Assembly: GCA_002715965.1 (NCBI GenBank) | Contig: PBAL01000008.1 | Coordinates: 1-42,381, forward strand | Length of the DNA: 42,381 bases | Direction of reading: 5' to 3' | From: Verrucomicrobiales bacterium | Lineage (GTDB): Bacteria; Verrucomicrobiota; Verrucomicrobiia; Limisphaerales; JAYPXF01 | Shown: positions 8,051 through 17,585 of the stretch, piece after piece | Position numbering within the stretch: the stretch's first letter is position 1 | How the letters are laid out: each line of letters opens with the position of its first letter | Translations under genes and position numbers: made by a program | Notes under the pieces: model-generated | Database searches by the model: none | What the model saw: the letters and a program-made list of their open reading frames with translations, nothing else | Told to the model about the DNA's origin: nothing

Positions 8051-10498
8051 TCAATCCAAGCTCTTGATGCGGATGTTGCGAAACGCCACCGGGTCGCTGT
8101 GGCCGGCGAAACCGAAGTGGCCTTTCTTCAGGTCCTTGCCCTTATGGCGCTTCTTGTCGGCTTTCACCTTGCTCAAGTCGGTGTCGAGGATGATCGCGCC
8201 GTTGAGTTCCACCTGGATCGTCGATCCCTTGACCGTGACTTTCTGGTAATTCCAATCGCCGGTATTGCGAAGGTAACCGGTATGGGCTGCGACCATTGAG
8301 TAGGCTGAGCCGTGGTATTGAAAGGCATTGATTTCGCGGCCCGGCCTCTGGTACTTCGAATGGAAGCTGTCGAGCACTTGCAACTCGGTCATGCCGTCGT
8401 AGGCAGGATTACCTTTGCCGGGATAACGAATCGCAAGTCCGTTGTTTCCGCCGGGCGGAAGTTTGAATTCAAGGGTCGCAACGAAATCGCCATATTCCTG
8501 TTCGGTGAACAGATTGCCGCCTTTGCCTTTCTTGCAGCGGATTGCTCCTTGGACCACTTCGTAGTTGTCGCTCGCCCCGGCCCAGCCTGAGAGGTCTTTG
8601 CCATTGAAAACCGATTTGAATCCATCGGTCGCGTCACCATCGGCGAGGATTTGGTTGGCTTCTTCCGTTCCGATCTCGCGGATGAAGATGTTGCGCCAGC
8701 GGATTTCTCCACCGTGGGTCTGGAGTTCGATCGGACCGCGCTTGGGTACTGGACGGAGGTTGTTCTTGTACTCCTTGTTTCGGCGGTCATAGTAATTGTG
8801 CATCGTGGCGTGATCGACGATGAGCTTGTCGTTCATCCACACGCTGACCCGCGAACCTACCATCACGATGCGGAACTTGTTCCATTGCCCGAGCGGTTTG
8901 TCCGCCTTCACGAGTGGGTCTTTGCCGGGTGAACCGGGGTTGTTGTTCCAGAGGCCGCCCGATCCGAGCGGTTTGCCGAGTCTCTTTGCGCGTTCGTCGT
9001 TTTCGTTGCTGTCCCAGATCTGCACCTGCGGCACGCCACGGAGGTAGATGCCGCTGTCGGCCTTGGGAACGGTTTTGTATTCGATAAGCAATTCGAAATC
9101 GCCGTAATCCTTGCGGGTGGTGGCGTATTTGCCGTGGCCGTCGTTTACAAGTTCGTCTCCCTTGATCGACCAGTGTTCGAGCATGTCGGTCGTCCAATCC
9201 TTAATCTGCTTGGCACGATCCTCTTTGGACATATCGAGGAACTGGCGATGATCGAATGTCCAGCCACCTCGCCAGTCCTTGAGGTCCTTGCCATTGAACA
9301 AAGCCGTGAATCCGGTCGGCGCTGTCAGCTCCAGACCCGCGAGGTCGGACGGTTTGAGATTGCGTTTCTTCCAATACTCGTCAGTTGCGAAACCATACTG
9401 GGACGGTTTGTAGTCGCCGACGAGATCCACCTTCGTGCCGTTTTCCGGAATCAGGTTGGCCAAATCGAATGCCCAATAGACGCCGTTCACGACGAGTTTA
9501 CGGAGGGCTGCGTTCGCCAGATCTGCCGATGAACCCATCGTCGTTGCAAACACGCGGCCCTTCTCGCCACCGTCATCCTGGTAACTTTTGGTCCAGGCGA
9601 TGGGCATCATCGGGTCGTTCTTTTCAGCAACGGGCTCGGTGTCGGAAGGACGCATCCCGAAGTCCACGTCGTCCTTGTTGTATTCACCCTTGCGTTTGAC
9701 AACCTGGCCGAGCACCAGTGGCTTGCTGTCACCGGGCAGGGGAAGATCAATGGTGTAGACATCCGTCGAACCCCAGATTTCTCCGTCCTTGATGCCGCGA
9801 GTAACCGGATGGCTTTCAGCTCCCGGTGCGATGAAGCCGCGGGTCGATTCGTGTTTGTGGCGGCCGTGGTGGGCAACCCATTTCTCGCCAATGATGAATT
9901 TGCCGAAACCGCCGGTCCATTTCTTGTTCGGGCCCCAATAGCCGTCACCCAAATGGCCGTAAGGCCCGAGAAGCTCCGGTGGGATGACCGGACGTGGGCC
10001 GGCCTTATCCGGGTTGCGTTTCTTCATGCCCATCCACCGGCGCATCATCTCGTGCGCTTTCGTAGGAGGGGCAATCGGGTGGGTAGCGGTGCGAAGTCCG
10101 ATGATTGGTTTGCCGGTCTCTACAAAGTCGGCAATGAACTTGGTTTGTTCGTCGGGCAGGATTCGCCAGCGGGTGAAGATCACCATCGCGTCTGCTTTTT
10201 CCAGTGTCTCCAAGCCGGGGATGTTGTCGCGAACCCGCGGATTGATGATTCCGGTTTCAGGATCGATCGCGAATAGCACGGTGCATTTGAAGCCGTGATG
10301 GCGCGCCAGGATCTTGGCCAACATGGGGAGGGCTTCCTCTGAGTGGTATTCCTCATCGCCAGAAACAAAGACGATGTGTTTGCCTCTTCCAGGGCCTTCC
10401 GTGCCTTCGTAGACGACGCGATCATCCGCAGCAGACAACGCGTTGGACACCAGGGTGAATGCGAGCAGGGCACGTACGACGATTCGGGTGAATTGCAT
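8051..10498 (-). CDS. Secreted ThuA-like domain fused to two DUF1080 (3-keto-disaccharide hydrolase) domains
   Basis: An 815-residue protein with a Sec signal peptide (MQFTRIVVRALLAFTLVSNALSAAD). Residues about 30-350 are ThuA-like (HIVFVSGDEEYHSEEALPML, IIGLRTATHPI, DVYTIDLPLPGDSKPLVLGQ), a fold related to glutamine amidotransferases and linked to keto-trehalose use. Two DUF1080 jelly rolls follow: the first begins GFTALFNGKDLKDWRGG (about 400-600) with GGEIRWRNIFIREIG at its end, the second begins GFKSVFNGKDLSGWAG (about 630-815) and ends DPVAFRNIRIKSLD. DUF1080 enzymes hydrolyse 3-keto-glycosides made by GFO/IDH oxidoreductases; no such oxidoreductase is in the window. There is no obvious Shine-Dalgarno. 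Confidence 0.87.
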   Translation of the reverse strand: MQFTRIVVRALLAFTLVSNALSAADDRVVYEGTEGPGRGKHIVFVSGDEEYHSEEALPMLAKILARHHGFKCTVLFAIDPETGIINPRVRDNIPGLETLEKADAMVIFTRWRILPDEQTKFIADFVETGKPIIGLRTATHPIAPPTKAHEMMRRWMGMKKRNPDKAGPRPVIPPELLGPYGHLGDGYWGPNKKWTGGFGKFIIGEKWVAHHGRHKHESTRGFIAPGAESHPVTRGIKDGEIWGSTDVYTIDLPLPGDSKPLVLGQVVKRKGEYNKDDVDFGMRPSDTEPVAEKNDPMMPIAWTKSYQDDGGEKGRVFATTMGSSADLANAALRKLVVNGVYWAFDLANLIPENGTKVDLVGDYKPSQYGFATDEYWKKRNLKPSDLAGLELTAPTGFTALFNGKDLKDWRGGWTFDHRQFLDMSKEDRAKQIKDWTTDMLEHWSIKGDELVNDGHGKYATTRKDYGDFELLIEYKTVPKADSGIYLRGVPQVQIWDSNENDERAKRLGKPLGSGGLWNNNPGSPGKDPLVKADKPLGQWNKFRIVMVGSRVSVWMNDKLIVDHATMHNYYDRRNKEYKNNLRPVPKRGPIELQTHGGEIRWRNIFIREIGTEEANQILADGDATDGFKSVFNGKDLSGWAGASDNYEVVQGAIRCKKGKGGNLFTEQEYGDFVATLEFKLPPGGNNGLAIRYPGKGNPAYDGMTELQVLDSFHSKYQRPGREINAFQYHGSAYSMVAAHTGYLRNTGDWNYQKVTVKGSTIQVELNGAIILDTDLSKVKADKKRHKGKDLKKGHFGFAGHSDPVAFRNIRIKSLD

Positions 10499-10855
10499 CG
10501 GGTTGGTGTAGCAGAAACAGAGGAGTGATCAACGTTGATTCGTCCATCTGATTAAGGGCCGGCGGCCCAGCCCATATCCAGCTAAGGCAGACTGAAAGGA
10601 GGCCCGGGTCGTGATGGTGATAAGAGGAGGCCTGAACGGCAGATCCATCGGGCGATCAATGGAAGAACGCTGGGTCTTGAGCTTATGGGTCGGCCCCACA
10701 GGCCTTGGACAATCCCCGCGATTTGATCCAGGCCTTTCTGCGACCGGCCTGGGCTGAATATGGGATTGGGCTGTTCGCCCTGTTCACGTTCGCAAGCAAA
10801 CGCAGCATGCTTGCCAGCATGAAGACGCCCTCCTATAACCCCGTCCGATTTAAGC
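10499..10855. promoter_or_regulatory. Divergent intergenic region with a perfect 12-nt palindrome
   Basis: This 357-nt gap separates the divergent ThuA/DUF1080 and DUF1080 genes and must hold both promoters, though no confident -35/-10 pair is visible. ATCAACGTTGAT (10528-10539) is a perfect palindrome 30 nt upstream of the ThuA start codon and could be an operator. A short hairpin, GGGCC-GGC-GGCCC, lies at 10556-10568. No supported coding sequence is seen. Confidence 0.3.
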
Positions 10856-11575
10856 ATGACACACACACTCAGACTCATTACTTCAGGTCTTCTGGCCTGC
10901 TCCCTCGCCATCGCTTTCGATGCTCAAGCCGCGGAAAAGAAGAGCAAAGGCAAGAAGTCCGGCAGGTGGATCACGCTCTTTGACGGGAAACTCCACGGCA
11001 AGCTGCGCGGTTACCGCACGGAGGGATTTCCTGAGAAGTCGTGGAAAATCGATGGCGATGCACTGACGACCATACACAAGAACAAGGGCGGTGTTCGCGA
11101 GGATCTGTTGACCAAGGGCAAGTTCAAGAACTTCGAACTCTCATGGGAATGGCGCGCCACCAAGGGTGGGAACAGCGGGGTGATGTATCGCGTGAAGATC
11201 GATCCGAAGAAGCCGGCCTACTTCACCGGCCCTGAGTTTCAAATGCTCGATGACGATGTCCATCCCGACGGCAAGAAGGATCGTCGCCGTGCCGGTTGCC
11301 TCTACGATCTCATTGAAGCCGAAGGCAAGGATCTCAAGCCCGTGGGTGAGTGGAACACCAGCAAGATCGTCTCGAAGAACAACAACTTTGAGCACTGGGT
11401 GAACGGCAAAAAGGTCGTGGAGTTCGTCTGGGGCAGTGACGAAATCAAAGAGCTGGTCGCCAAGAGCAAATTCAAGACGTGGCCAAACTTCATGAAGATG
11501 GAAACCGGACACATCGCTTTCCAGCACCACGGCGAGGAGTTTTCCATCCGCAACATGAAGATTCGCCGTCTGTAG
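10856..11575 (+). CDS. Secreted DUF1080 domain protein (3-keto-disaccharide hydrolase family)
   Basis: A 239-residue protein with a signal peptide (MTHTLRLITSGLLACSLAIAFDAQAA) and one DUF1080 domain. Signature segments are WITLFDGKLHGKLRGY near the start, NFELSWEWRATKGGNSGVMY in the middle, FTGPEFQMLDD, then FEHWVNGKKVVEF and the closing HHGEEFSIRNMKIRRL. The family acts on 3-keto-glucosides in the periplasm. It is divergent from the large ThuA/DUF1080 gene, which carries two further copies of this domain, so the three domains may share a pathway. No Shine-Dalgarno is evident. Confidence 0.88.
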   Translation: MTHTLRLITSGLLACSLAIAFDAQAAEKKSKGKKSGRWITLFDGKLHGKLRGYRTEGFPEKSWKIDGDALTTIHKNKGGVREDLLTKGKFKNFELSWEWRATKGGNSGVMYRVKIDPKKPAYFTGPEFQMLDDDVHPDGKKDRRRAGCLYDLIEAEGKDLKPVGEWNTSKIVSKNNNFEHWVNGKKVVEFVWGSDEIKELVAKSKFKTWPNFMKMETGHIAFQHHGEEFSIRNMKIRRL

Positions 11576-11645
11576 GCGGACGAGTCGCATTCTCGACCTG
11601 TCTCGGAGAGCACTGGGACGGGTTTGAAAATCATTGTAGCGGTAT

Positions 11646-11674
11646 GCCGGCCATTGTCCGGCGCTCTAGTTTTT
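11646..11674 (+). terminator. Putative terminator after the DUF1080 gene
   Basis: A GCCGG-ccattgt-CCGGC hairpin is followed after a short spacer by TTTTT. It lies between two convergent genes (DUF1080 ending 11575 and a sulfatase ending 11726). The spacer between stem and T run weakens the call. Confidence 0.4.
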
Positions 11675-11725
11675 GGACAACTCTGACTACTTAGTAGAGA
11701 GGCAGTGAGTCGAACATGATTCGGC

Positions 11726-13330
11726 TTACTTTTTCTTTCGTTTCTTCTTTTTTCCGCCGTTCGCCGAAACCTCTTCGGCTTTGACTCGCTTGAGGTGGGC
11801 GAGCAGAAGGGATTGTAGTTGGTCGGCTTTCTTCGGGTTTTGCTCGGCGATGTCACGCCCTTCTTCGGTCGGATTCGGATCGACGACATATAGTTGCCGG
11901 GATGCCACCTTGTTCTTTGCGTTCCATGCGACCATCAGCTTGTGTTTGCCATTGCGGACGGCTGACATGCGCCTCCGGGGACGATGGAAGAAGAGGGCTT
12001 TTTCCGGGCGATTCACGGAGCGTGCATTCGGGTCGAACAGGACATGCTTGAAACTTCCACCATCCAGCTCATTGCTTGCCGGTCGTGTGCCTCCGGCGAG
12101 ATCGACGAAGGTTGGCAGGAAATCGTATCCGGCGACGGGAAGATGGCTCACGGATTTCGAAGTGATGCCCGGGCCTTGGGCGATGAAGGGCACACGAATT
12201 CCGCCTTCGAGCAGGGAATGCTTGGAACCCGAGAGAGGATGATTCGGTGCGAGAAGTTTGCCGTTGCCACCTGGCACGGAGCCGCGCCCGCCGTTGTCCG
12301 CGGTGAAGAACACGTAAGTGTTTCCGCTCATGCCAAGATCGTCGAGAGCGGTCAGCAGGCGGCCGACGCCAGAGTCGAGTTCCTCCATCATGGCGGCCCA
12401 TGCCTGTGTGTAGGCGCGGTCGGGTGTGCCTTTCCTTCGGTATTTGGCCAGGGTTTCCTCGCTGCAAACGACGGACAGGTGTTGTGCGTAGTAACTCAGT
12501 TGGACGTAGAACGGATTACCCGATTTCCTCTGTTCCGTCATGAATCCAATCGCCTTGGTTGTGATAGATGAGGTTCGTTTTGGATCCTTGTTGTCGATGA
12601 AATGCGGAGGGCCGTCAGAATGCCCTCCCTCGATTCCGAGCGATCGCGGCATGCCACCGGTGTTGTTTCCAGTCATGCCGTCACTTGCGTCATAGCCGCA
12701 TTCTTCGGGAGTCGAAATCATCTGCTCACCCCACTTGCCAAAGTGAGCGCAACGATAGCCAGCATGGGCCTGCTTCAGCGCGCAGGGAATGGTGGTGTGT
12801 TCTGAGGGGACCCACGGACTCACAAACTCCGTTCCACTGCGCGCGGCCGAAGTGCCGCAGAGAATCGCGCGTCGCGTCGGTGTGCAGAGCGGTGCCGGGG
12901 AATAGCCGCTGGTGAAGCGCATGCCCCCGAGCATGAGGCGTTTCATATTGGGCGTTTCCAGGTAGGATGAACGTGAGGTGGTCAGGCGGGGATCCATTTT
13001 TGCCGATAGCTGAGTCCAGCCCTGATCGTCGGTGAGGATGAGGATGATGTTGGGCCGTCCACGCACATCGATGGTGACGACTGAGGGCTTTCGCGTGCCG
13101 GGGGCGACGACCAGCTTGGTCTCGCCTGTAAAACCCGGCGTCGGCGTGAACAGGAGTTCGCCGTTCTTGTCACGTCGAACGGTCCCGTCACCGCTCTGAG
13201 GTACAGCATCACGATCCGGTTTGATGCCCAGAGGCACATCCTTCTGATTGGCCAGGATTTGCAATGAAATTGACCCGGCTTGAACTGCGAGAAGCGTGCT
13301 GAATACGCACAGGAGGATTCTTGCGATCAT
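11726..13330 (-). CDS. Secreted sulfatase (formylglycine type)
   Basis: A 534-residue protein read from the ATG at 13330, where a signal peptide begins (MIARILLCVFSTLLAVQAGS). An extra 80-residue beta-rich stretch precedes the catalytic domain, which opens with RPNIILILTDDQGW. The sulfatase signature is C149-T-P-T-R153, the Cys being the site converted to formylglycine, and FFTADNGGRGS contains the conserved metal-binding DN. A very basic tail, KKKKRKKK, ends the protein. It should hydrolyse sulfate esters of a glycan; the substrate cannot be told. The start lies 23 nt after the stop of the monohaem FG-GAP gene on the same strand, suggesting co-transcription. Confidence 0.9.
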   Translation of the reverse strand: MIARILLCVFSTLLAVQAGSISLQILANQKDVPLGIKPDRDAVPQSGDGTVRRDKNGELLFTPTPGFTGETKLVVAPGTRKPSVVTIDVRGRPNIILILTDDQGWTQLSAKMDPRLTTSRSSYLETPNMKRLMLGGMRFTSGYSPAPLCTPTRRAILCGTSAARSGTEFVSPWVPSEHTTIPCALKQAHAGYRCAHFGKWGEQMISTPEECGYDASDGMTGNNTGGMPRSLGIEGGHSDGPPHFIDNKDPKRTSSITTKAIGFMTEQRKSGNPFYVQLSYYAQHLSVVCSEETLAKYRRKGTPDRAYTQAWAAMMEELDSGVGRLLTALDDLGMSGNTYVFFTADNGGRGSVPGGNGKLLAPNHPLSGSKHSLLEGGIRVPFIAQGPGITSKSVSHLPVAGYDFLPTFVDLAGGTRPASNELDGGSFKHVLFDPNARSVNRPEKALFFHRPRRRMSAVRNGKHKLMVAWNAKNKVASRQLYVVDPNPTEEGRDIAEQNPKKADQLQSLLLAHLKRVKAEEVSANGGKKKKRKKK

Positions 13331-13353
13331 ATGAGTATATGGCCTGCGATATG

Positions 13354-14976
13354 TCAGGGAATGGTTTGATTGATCAGAAAGACCGCGGTCACCGGAGACT
13401 CGCTCCACTTTGCGAGAAGTGCCGGTGGAACTCGACGACCCGGATGCATGGCGATGAGGGCAATGTCGAGGTCTCCGTCCTGGTCCAGATCGCCAATGTC
13501 CAGGTCATGCCATCGTGCGTCACCGGAAAGCGGCAGTTCCTGGGGCTTGAAGGTGAGGTTGCCCTGGTTTTCCAGGTAGACCGCGCCGTGGCGTGCTGTA
13601 TTGCGATGATTCGATGAGTATCCAATGGCGACGATATCGATGTCTCCGTCTGCGTCGAAATCCCCGGCGGCCACTCGTCGGGCCCGATTGAGATGGTAGG
13701 TGTAAGATTCGCGGTAGGTGCCATCAGCCGTGGCCACTTGGATTCGGATTCCGTGAAATGGAACCAGCGGCTCGTCCTGGGCTGAAAGTCGTTCGTCATC
13801 TCCGTTGCTCGTAACTAGGTCGGGCAAGCCGTCCCCATTCATGTCAATTACCGTGACATCTGTGTAATTCCACGCGGGATGATGTTGAAGGAGCGTGCGG
13901 TGAGTGAACCCGTTGCTGGTTCTTTGAAACGCGAGAATCTTCTGATGCCCGTTGGCCTGGACTGCGACAACATCGGATCGCCCGTTTCCATTGAGGTCGG
14001 AAACTGCAAGAGCGTTTATGCCTGGCTCGTCGGTCAACAAATGTGATTCAACCCCGCTGTCTGTCTTCGCGAACCAGCGCAACTGCCCGGTATAGCGGCC
14101 GTATTCAGCGATCAGGAAACCCGAGCCGCTGTAGGTGTTCAGGTTCGCCAGTTGAAGATGGGCGGGCCGCACCAAGCCGGGAATGAGGACTTGTTCCCCC
14201 GGTGCCGACGTGCCGGGCTTTCCCAGAAACATCAGCGCGCCTTCTGACAGGTCGTTGTTTCGCTCCGGCCTGCCGATTGTGATCAGCAATCCGTTCGGTT
14301 GAATCCCAATTGAGAGGATCGGTCCGGGCATTTTCCTCGCAGCCAGGACTTGTCCGGCCGGTGAGACCACCTCCAGTGAAGGTGTGTCCGCATTGCCGAT
14401 GTAAATCACCTTTGCGCTGGGGTCGATGCGGACGGTCGACATTCGCGTGGAGTCCGGATGATTCAAAGGCGCTGGCCGGAAGATGGTCGTTTTGGGCAGC
14501 GCACCATCGGAACCGGAGATGTAAGGATGATCGTCGGGAGCCGTGGCGAGATAGTGGTTGGCAACCGCCCGCCAGTCGTTCTGTGAGATGGCGGGCTTGG
14601 CTGTCAATGCATCAGCTTTGACAACCTCTTCGCCCCCCGGATGTTGGGAAGGATCAAAAGGCTCGATGCCGAGATGCAGTGCTGCTTGTGGCAGTATCTC
14701 GAAAGCCCATCGATCGCGTGTGGCTACCTCAGGGAGGGGTTCGAGATGGCAGCTGGCGCAGAGAGTTTTGGCGAGTTCACGTCCTTCGACGTTTGGCTCC
14801 GATTCAGATGGAATGGTTGTGGGTTGATTGCCATCCGTGAATTCCTTTGCCGGTCCTTTACCCAAGAAGAATGCGGCACAGCTGGCAACCAGCAACAGGA
14901 GGAAAGAGAGTGTGTTCGGCGATCGGGACTCCGATGACGCTGCATCCGGATTGGGCATTGGCTTATCGGGACGCAT
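13354..14976 (-). CDS. Membrane-anchored monohaem cytochrome with FG-GAP/VCBS propeller
   Basis: A 540-residue protein from the ATG at 14976; a TTG 48 nt upstream and an ATG at 14958 are alternatives. A hydrophobic anchor (about residues 23-38, SFLLLLVASCAAFFLG) is followed by one haem site, C73-A-S-C-H77, and then an FG-GAP propeller with the calcium loops DLNGNGRSD, DMNGDGLPD, DFDADGDID and DLDQDGDLD, the last giving the C-terminus near IDIGDLDQ. Such proteins sit outside the cytoplasmic membrane. The pairing of a single c-haem with an FG-GAP propeller, divergent from an octahaem cytochrome, suggests a shared electron-transfer role, but this is inference. Confidence 0.8.
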   Translation of the reverse strand: MRPDKPMPNPDAASSESRSPNTLSFLLLLVASCAAFFLGKGPAKEFTDGNQPTTIPSESEPNVEGRELAKTLCASCHLEPLPEVATRDRWAFEILPQAALHLGIEPFDPSQHPGGEEVVKADALTAKPAISQNDWRAVANHYLATAPDDHPYISGSDGALPKTTIFRPAPLNHPDSTRMSTVRIDPSAKVIYIGNADTPSLEVVSPAGQVLAARKMPGPILSIGIQPNGLLITIGRPERNNDLSEGALMFLGKPGTSAPGEQVLIPGLVRPAHLQLANLNTYSGSGFLIAEYGRYTGQLRWFAKTDSGVESHLLTDEPGINALAVSDLNGNGRSDVVAVQANGHQKILAFQRTSNGFTHRTLLQHHPAWNYTDVTVIDMNGDGLPDLVTSNGDDERLSAQDEPLVPFHGIRIQVATADGTYRESYTYHLNRARRVAAGDFDADGDIDIVAIGYSSNHRNTARHGAVYLENQGNLTFKPQELPLSGDARWHDLDIGDLDQDGDLDIALIAMHPGRRVPPALLAKWSESPVTAVFLINQTIP

Positions 14977-15108
14977 GTGGTTCGTGATGAGTTTGCCGAG
15001 GCTTGAGTTCAGCGTCACCACCAAAATGGAGAATCACATCCCATGGTTGGCTTGTCCTTGATCCCATTGTGAATTGACATCCGAATGGGACAGCGGTCTT
15101 GTGTGCGT

Positions 15109-15561
15109 ATGATTCAAGGCCCCGAAATCAACCGGTATATTCCGAAGCACTTTCGGATCGGTTGGTGGAGCCTGCTGGTGTTTCTGACGCTTGGGTTGGC
15201 ACTTGAAACCATGCATGGATTCAAGATCGGTTGGTATCTGGATGTTTCCAACGAATCCAGGCGTCTGATGTGGACCTTGGCACATGCGCACGGGACTCTC
15301 TTTTCTCTGATCCATCTGGGATTCGCGGCAACATTGAACTCCGCCTTCGTGAAATCCGGCGAATGGTACCGCACTCCTTCAGCGTTTCTCACGGCGGCAA
15401 TTGTTCTCTTGCCGGGCGGTTTCTTTCTCGGTGGTTTCTTCATCAACGGTGGCGACCCGGGCATTGGCGTAATGCTCGTGCCGGTTGGCGCCGTTTGTCT
15501 GCTGTTGGCTGTCTTCATGACCGTGTGCGGTCTTTCGAATGAACGGATTGATGGACATTGA
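15109..15561 (+). CDS. Small integral membrane protein, first gene of the octahaem unit
   Basis: A 150-residue protein of unknown family with about four transmembrane helices: IGWWSLLVFLTLGLALE, LAHAHGTLFSLIHLGFAA, FLTAAIVLLPGGFFLGGFF and VMLVPVGAVCLLLAVFMTV. His residues at the start of helix 2 (AHAHG) could bind haem or metal. I prefer the ATG at 15109 (MIQGPEIN); an ATG 24 nt upstream is possible. Its last 23 nt overlap the start of the octahaem cytochrome gene, implying translational coupling, so it may anchor or pass electrons to that protein. No specific function can be assigned. Confidence 0.65.
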   Translation: MIQGPEINRYIPKHFRIGWWSLLVFLTLGLALETMHGFKIGWYLDVSNESRRLMWTLAHAHGTLFSLIHLGFAATLNSAFVKSGEWYRTPSAFLTAAIVLLPGGFFLGGFFINGGDPGIGVMLVPVGAVCLLLAVFMTVCGLSNERIDGH

Positions 15562-17500
15562 AGCAGCCATCTTTGCGCTGATTCTGGGAGCCGCGCTTTG
15601 GCCGTTGATGATGCGGGTATTTCCCACGCGAGGCTGGTTGCTTGGGAGTGTGCTCGCCTTGTTTTGCGTGGCGGTTTCGATCAGCGCAGCTTTGTTCGCA
15701 ACTGGAACGCGTGAATTCGCGATCCCCGAATCAGAGATTGTTGATCGGCCGATTGAAGTGCCTGGTGAGGGCTATGTGACTTCGGACACCTGTCGTTCGT
15801 GCCACCCCGGGGAATACAACACCTGGCACCAATCGTACCACCGATCGATGACCCAGGTGCCGACGCCGGAGAATGTTCTTGGTGACTTCGATGACAAGGT
15901 GGTCGAACTCTACGGACATTCCTATCACCTGCAGCGTCGAGGCGATGAATTCTGGGTCGAACTGGACTACCTCTCCCCTCTGCTCGATCAGCAAAAGAAC
16001 TACACCCGAGTCTGGCGAAAGATCGTCCTGATGACTGGCTCGCACCACATGCAGGTTTACTGGATGTCGCATGCGAAATCCAAACGCCTGGAGATGCTGC
16101 CGGTCGTCTATCTATTCGAAGCCGATCGTTGGGTGCCGCGCGCATCCGTCTTCCTTCAATCTGACACCGAGGAATACCATGGCGAACTGGGACGCTGGAA
16201 CGACACGTGCATCGATTGTCACACAACGCGCCCGCAACCCGGCAAGCACGATGACTTCGATCTTGATTCGCAAGCGGCAGAATTTGGCATCGCCTGTGAG
16301 GCCTGCCACGGTCCGGCTCACAAGCACATCACTGCCAACCGATCATTTCCCCGGCGCTACAAGTTGGCTTTGTCCGACGCCAATGACGAAACGATCTTCC
16401 ATCCGAAACAGGTTTCCGAGAAACAGAGTTCCCAAGTCTGTGGGCGATGCCATGGCGTGACGCAGATCAAGAAACGCGACTACAATCCGTTCCATGACTT
16501 GAGCGAATTTCGGACGCCGCTGACGAAGAGCGACGAACAGTTGTGGGCCAAGGCGGGGAAGGAACTGGGACAGGACTTTCTGGACAACTCATACTGGCCC
16601 GACGGAATGATTCGTGTGCGTGGGCGGGAATTCAACGCGTTGATCAACAATCCCTGTTACAATCACGGTGACAAAAGCAAGCGGGTGATGTCCTGCATGT
16701 CCTGCCACGTCCTGCACCAGCGCCCTGAAGATAAGCGCGATCCGCTGGAGTGGGCGGACGACCAGCTCAAACCCGGCATGCGAACGGACCTTGCTTGCAC
16801 GCAATGCCACGAGGATTTTCTCGACGACAAACGAATTGCTGCCCACACCCATCACCCGGTTGGATCCAGTGGCAGTGCCTGTTACAACTGTCACATGCCC
16901 TTCACCACTTACGGTCTGTTGCAGTCCATGCGCAGCCACACGGTGACTTCGCCGAGCATTGCCAGCACATTGGAAACCGGGCGGCCAAACGCCTGCAATC
17001 TCTGTCACCTCGACAAGACCATGACCTGGGCCGCTAAACACCTCGACGATTGGTGGGGCATCAGGAGTCCTGCAATCACCGAGGAACCGAACCTGGCCGC
17101 CTCCGTGGATTGGCTGCTACGGGGCGATGCGGCACAAAGGGCGATGCTGGCCTGGGCGATGGGTTGGGACTCCGCGCGTGAAGTATCGGGCACGGATTGG
17201 ATGACACCACACCTGGCGCGCCTGCTGGATGATCCTTATGACGCAATCCGTTTCATCGCCCGCCGATCGCTCATGAAGCAACCCGGGTTCTCCGATTTCG
17301 AATACGACTTCGTGGCCTCGGCCGATGACCGAAAGCAGGGCGTGCTTCGAGCCTTGGACCTGTGGCGAAAACAGCCATCAGCTGAAGAATTGAAGGATCG
17401 CCTGTCGGTGCTGTTCGATGAGAACGGGCAGTTGCAGCAGGAACGCGCTGATCGATTGGCTGCGCAACGAAACGACCGCGTTGTAAGGCTGGCCGAGTAG
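15539..17500 (+). CDS. Octahaem c-type cytochrome with membrane anchor and HEAT-like C-terminus
   Basis: A 653-residue protein. Two hydrophobic helices near the N-terminus (residues about 7-25 and 33-53) are followed by eight CxxCH haem sites: CRSCH (85-89), CIDCH, CEACH, CGRCH, CMSCH, CTQCH, CYNCH and CNLCH. The first site is followed by PGEYNTWHQSYHRSMT, typical of the cytochrome c554/multihaem family (pfam Cytochrome_C554-like). After the last haem, about 150 residues are helical and HEAT-like (APYDAIRF-type repeat: LLDDPYDAIRFIARRSL). Family members transfer electrons or act on nitrogen compounds; no CxxCK site of nitrite reductases is present. An alternative start is the ATG at 15551. 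It overlaps the small membrane protein gene by 23 nt. Confidence 0.85.
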   Translation: MNGLMDIEAAIFALILGAALWPLMMRVFPTRGWLLGSVLALFCVAVSISAALFATGTREFAIPESEIVDRPIEVPGEGYVTSDTCRSCHPGEYNTWHQSYHRSMTQVPTPENVLGDFDDKVVELYGHSYHLQRRGDEFWVELDYLSPLLDQQKNYTRVWRKIVLMTGSHHMQVYWMSHAKSKRLEMLPVVYLFEADRWVPRASVFLQSDTEEYHGELGRWNDTCIDCHTTRPQPGKHDDFDLDSQAAEFGIACEACHGPAHKHITANRSFPRRYKLALSDANDETIFHPKQVSEKQSSQVCGRCHGVTQIKKRDYNPFHDLSEFRTPLTKSDEQLWAKAGKELGQDFLDNSYWPDGMIRVRGREFNALINNPCYNHGDKSKRVMSCMSCHVLHQRPEDKRDPLEWADDQLKPGMRTDLACTQCHEDFLDDKRIAAHTHHPVGSSGSACYNCHMPFTTYGLLQSMRSHTVTSPSIASTLETGRPNACNLCHLDKTMTWAAKHLDDWWGIRSPAITEEPNLAASVDWLLRGDAAQRAMLAWAMGWDSAREVSGTDWMTPHLARLLDDPYDAIRFIARRSLMKQPGFSDFEYDFVASADDRKQGVLRALDLWRKQPSAEELKDRLSVLFDENGQLQQERADRLAAQRNDRVVRLAE

Positions 17501-17585
17501 ATTGCGTTCGCGGCGATTCAGGCTGGCCGTTTCATAACGGTACTTTAGATTGCAGAAGAGAAACTTGAATCCACTTGCGAAAGTC

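Noticed and set aside
9809..10276. Plus-strand frame of 155 codons
   Set aside because: Shadow of the ThuA domain on the opposite strand; no start signal or family.
10582..10911. Minus-strand frame in the divergent intergenic region
   Set aside because: Composition and lack of motifs suggest chance; it overlaps the DUF1080 signal peptide region.
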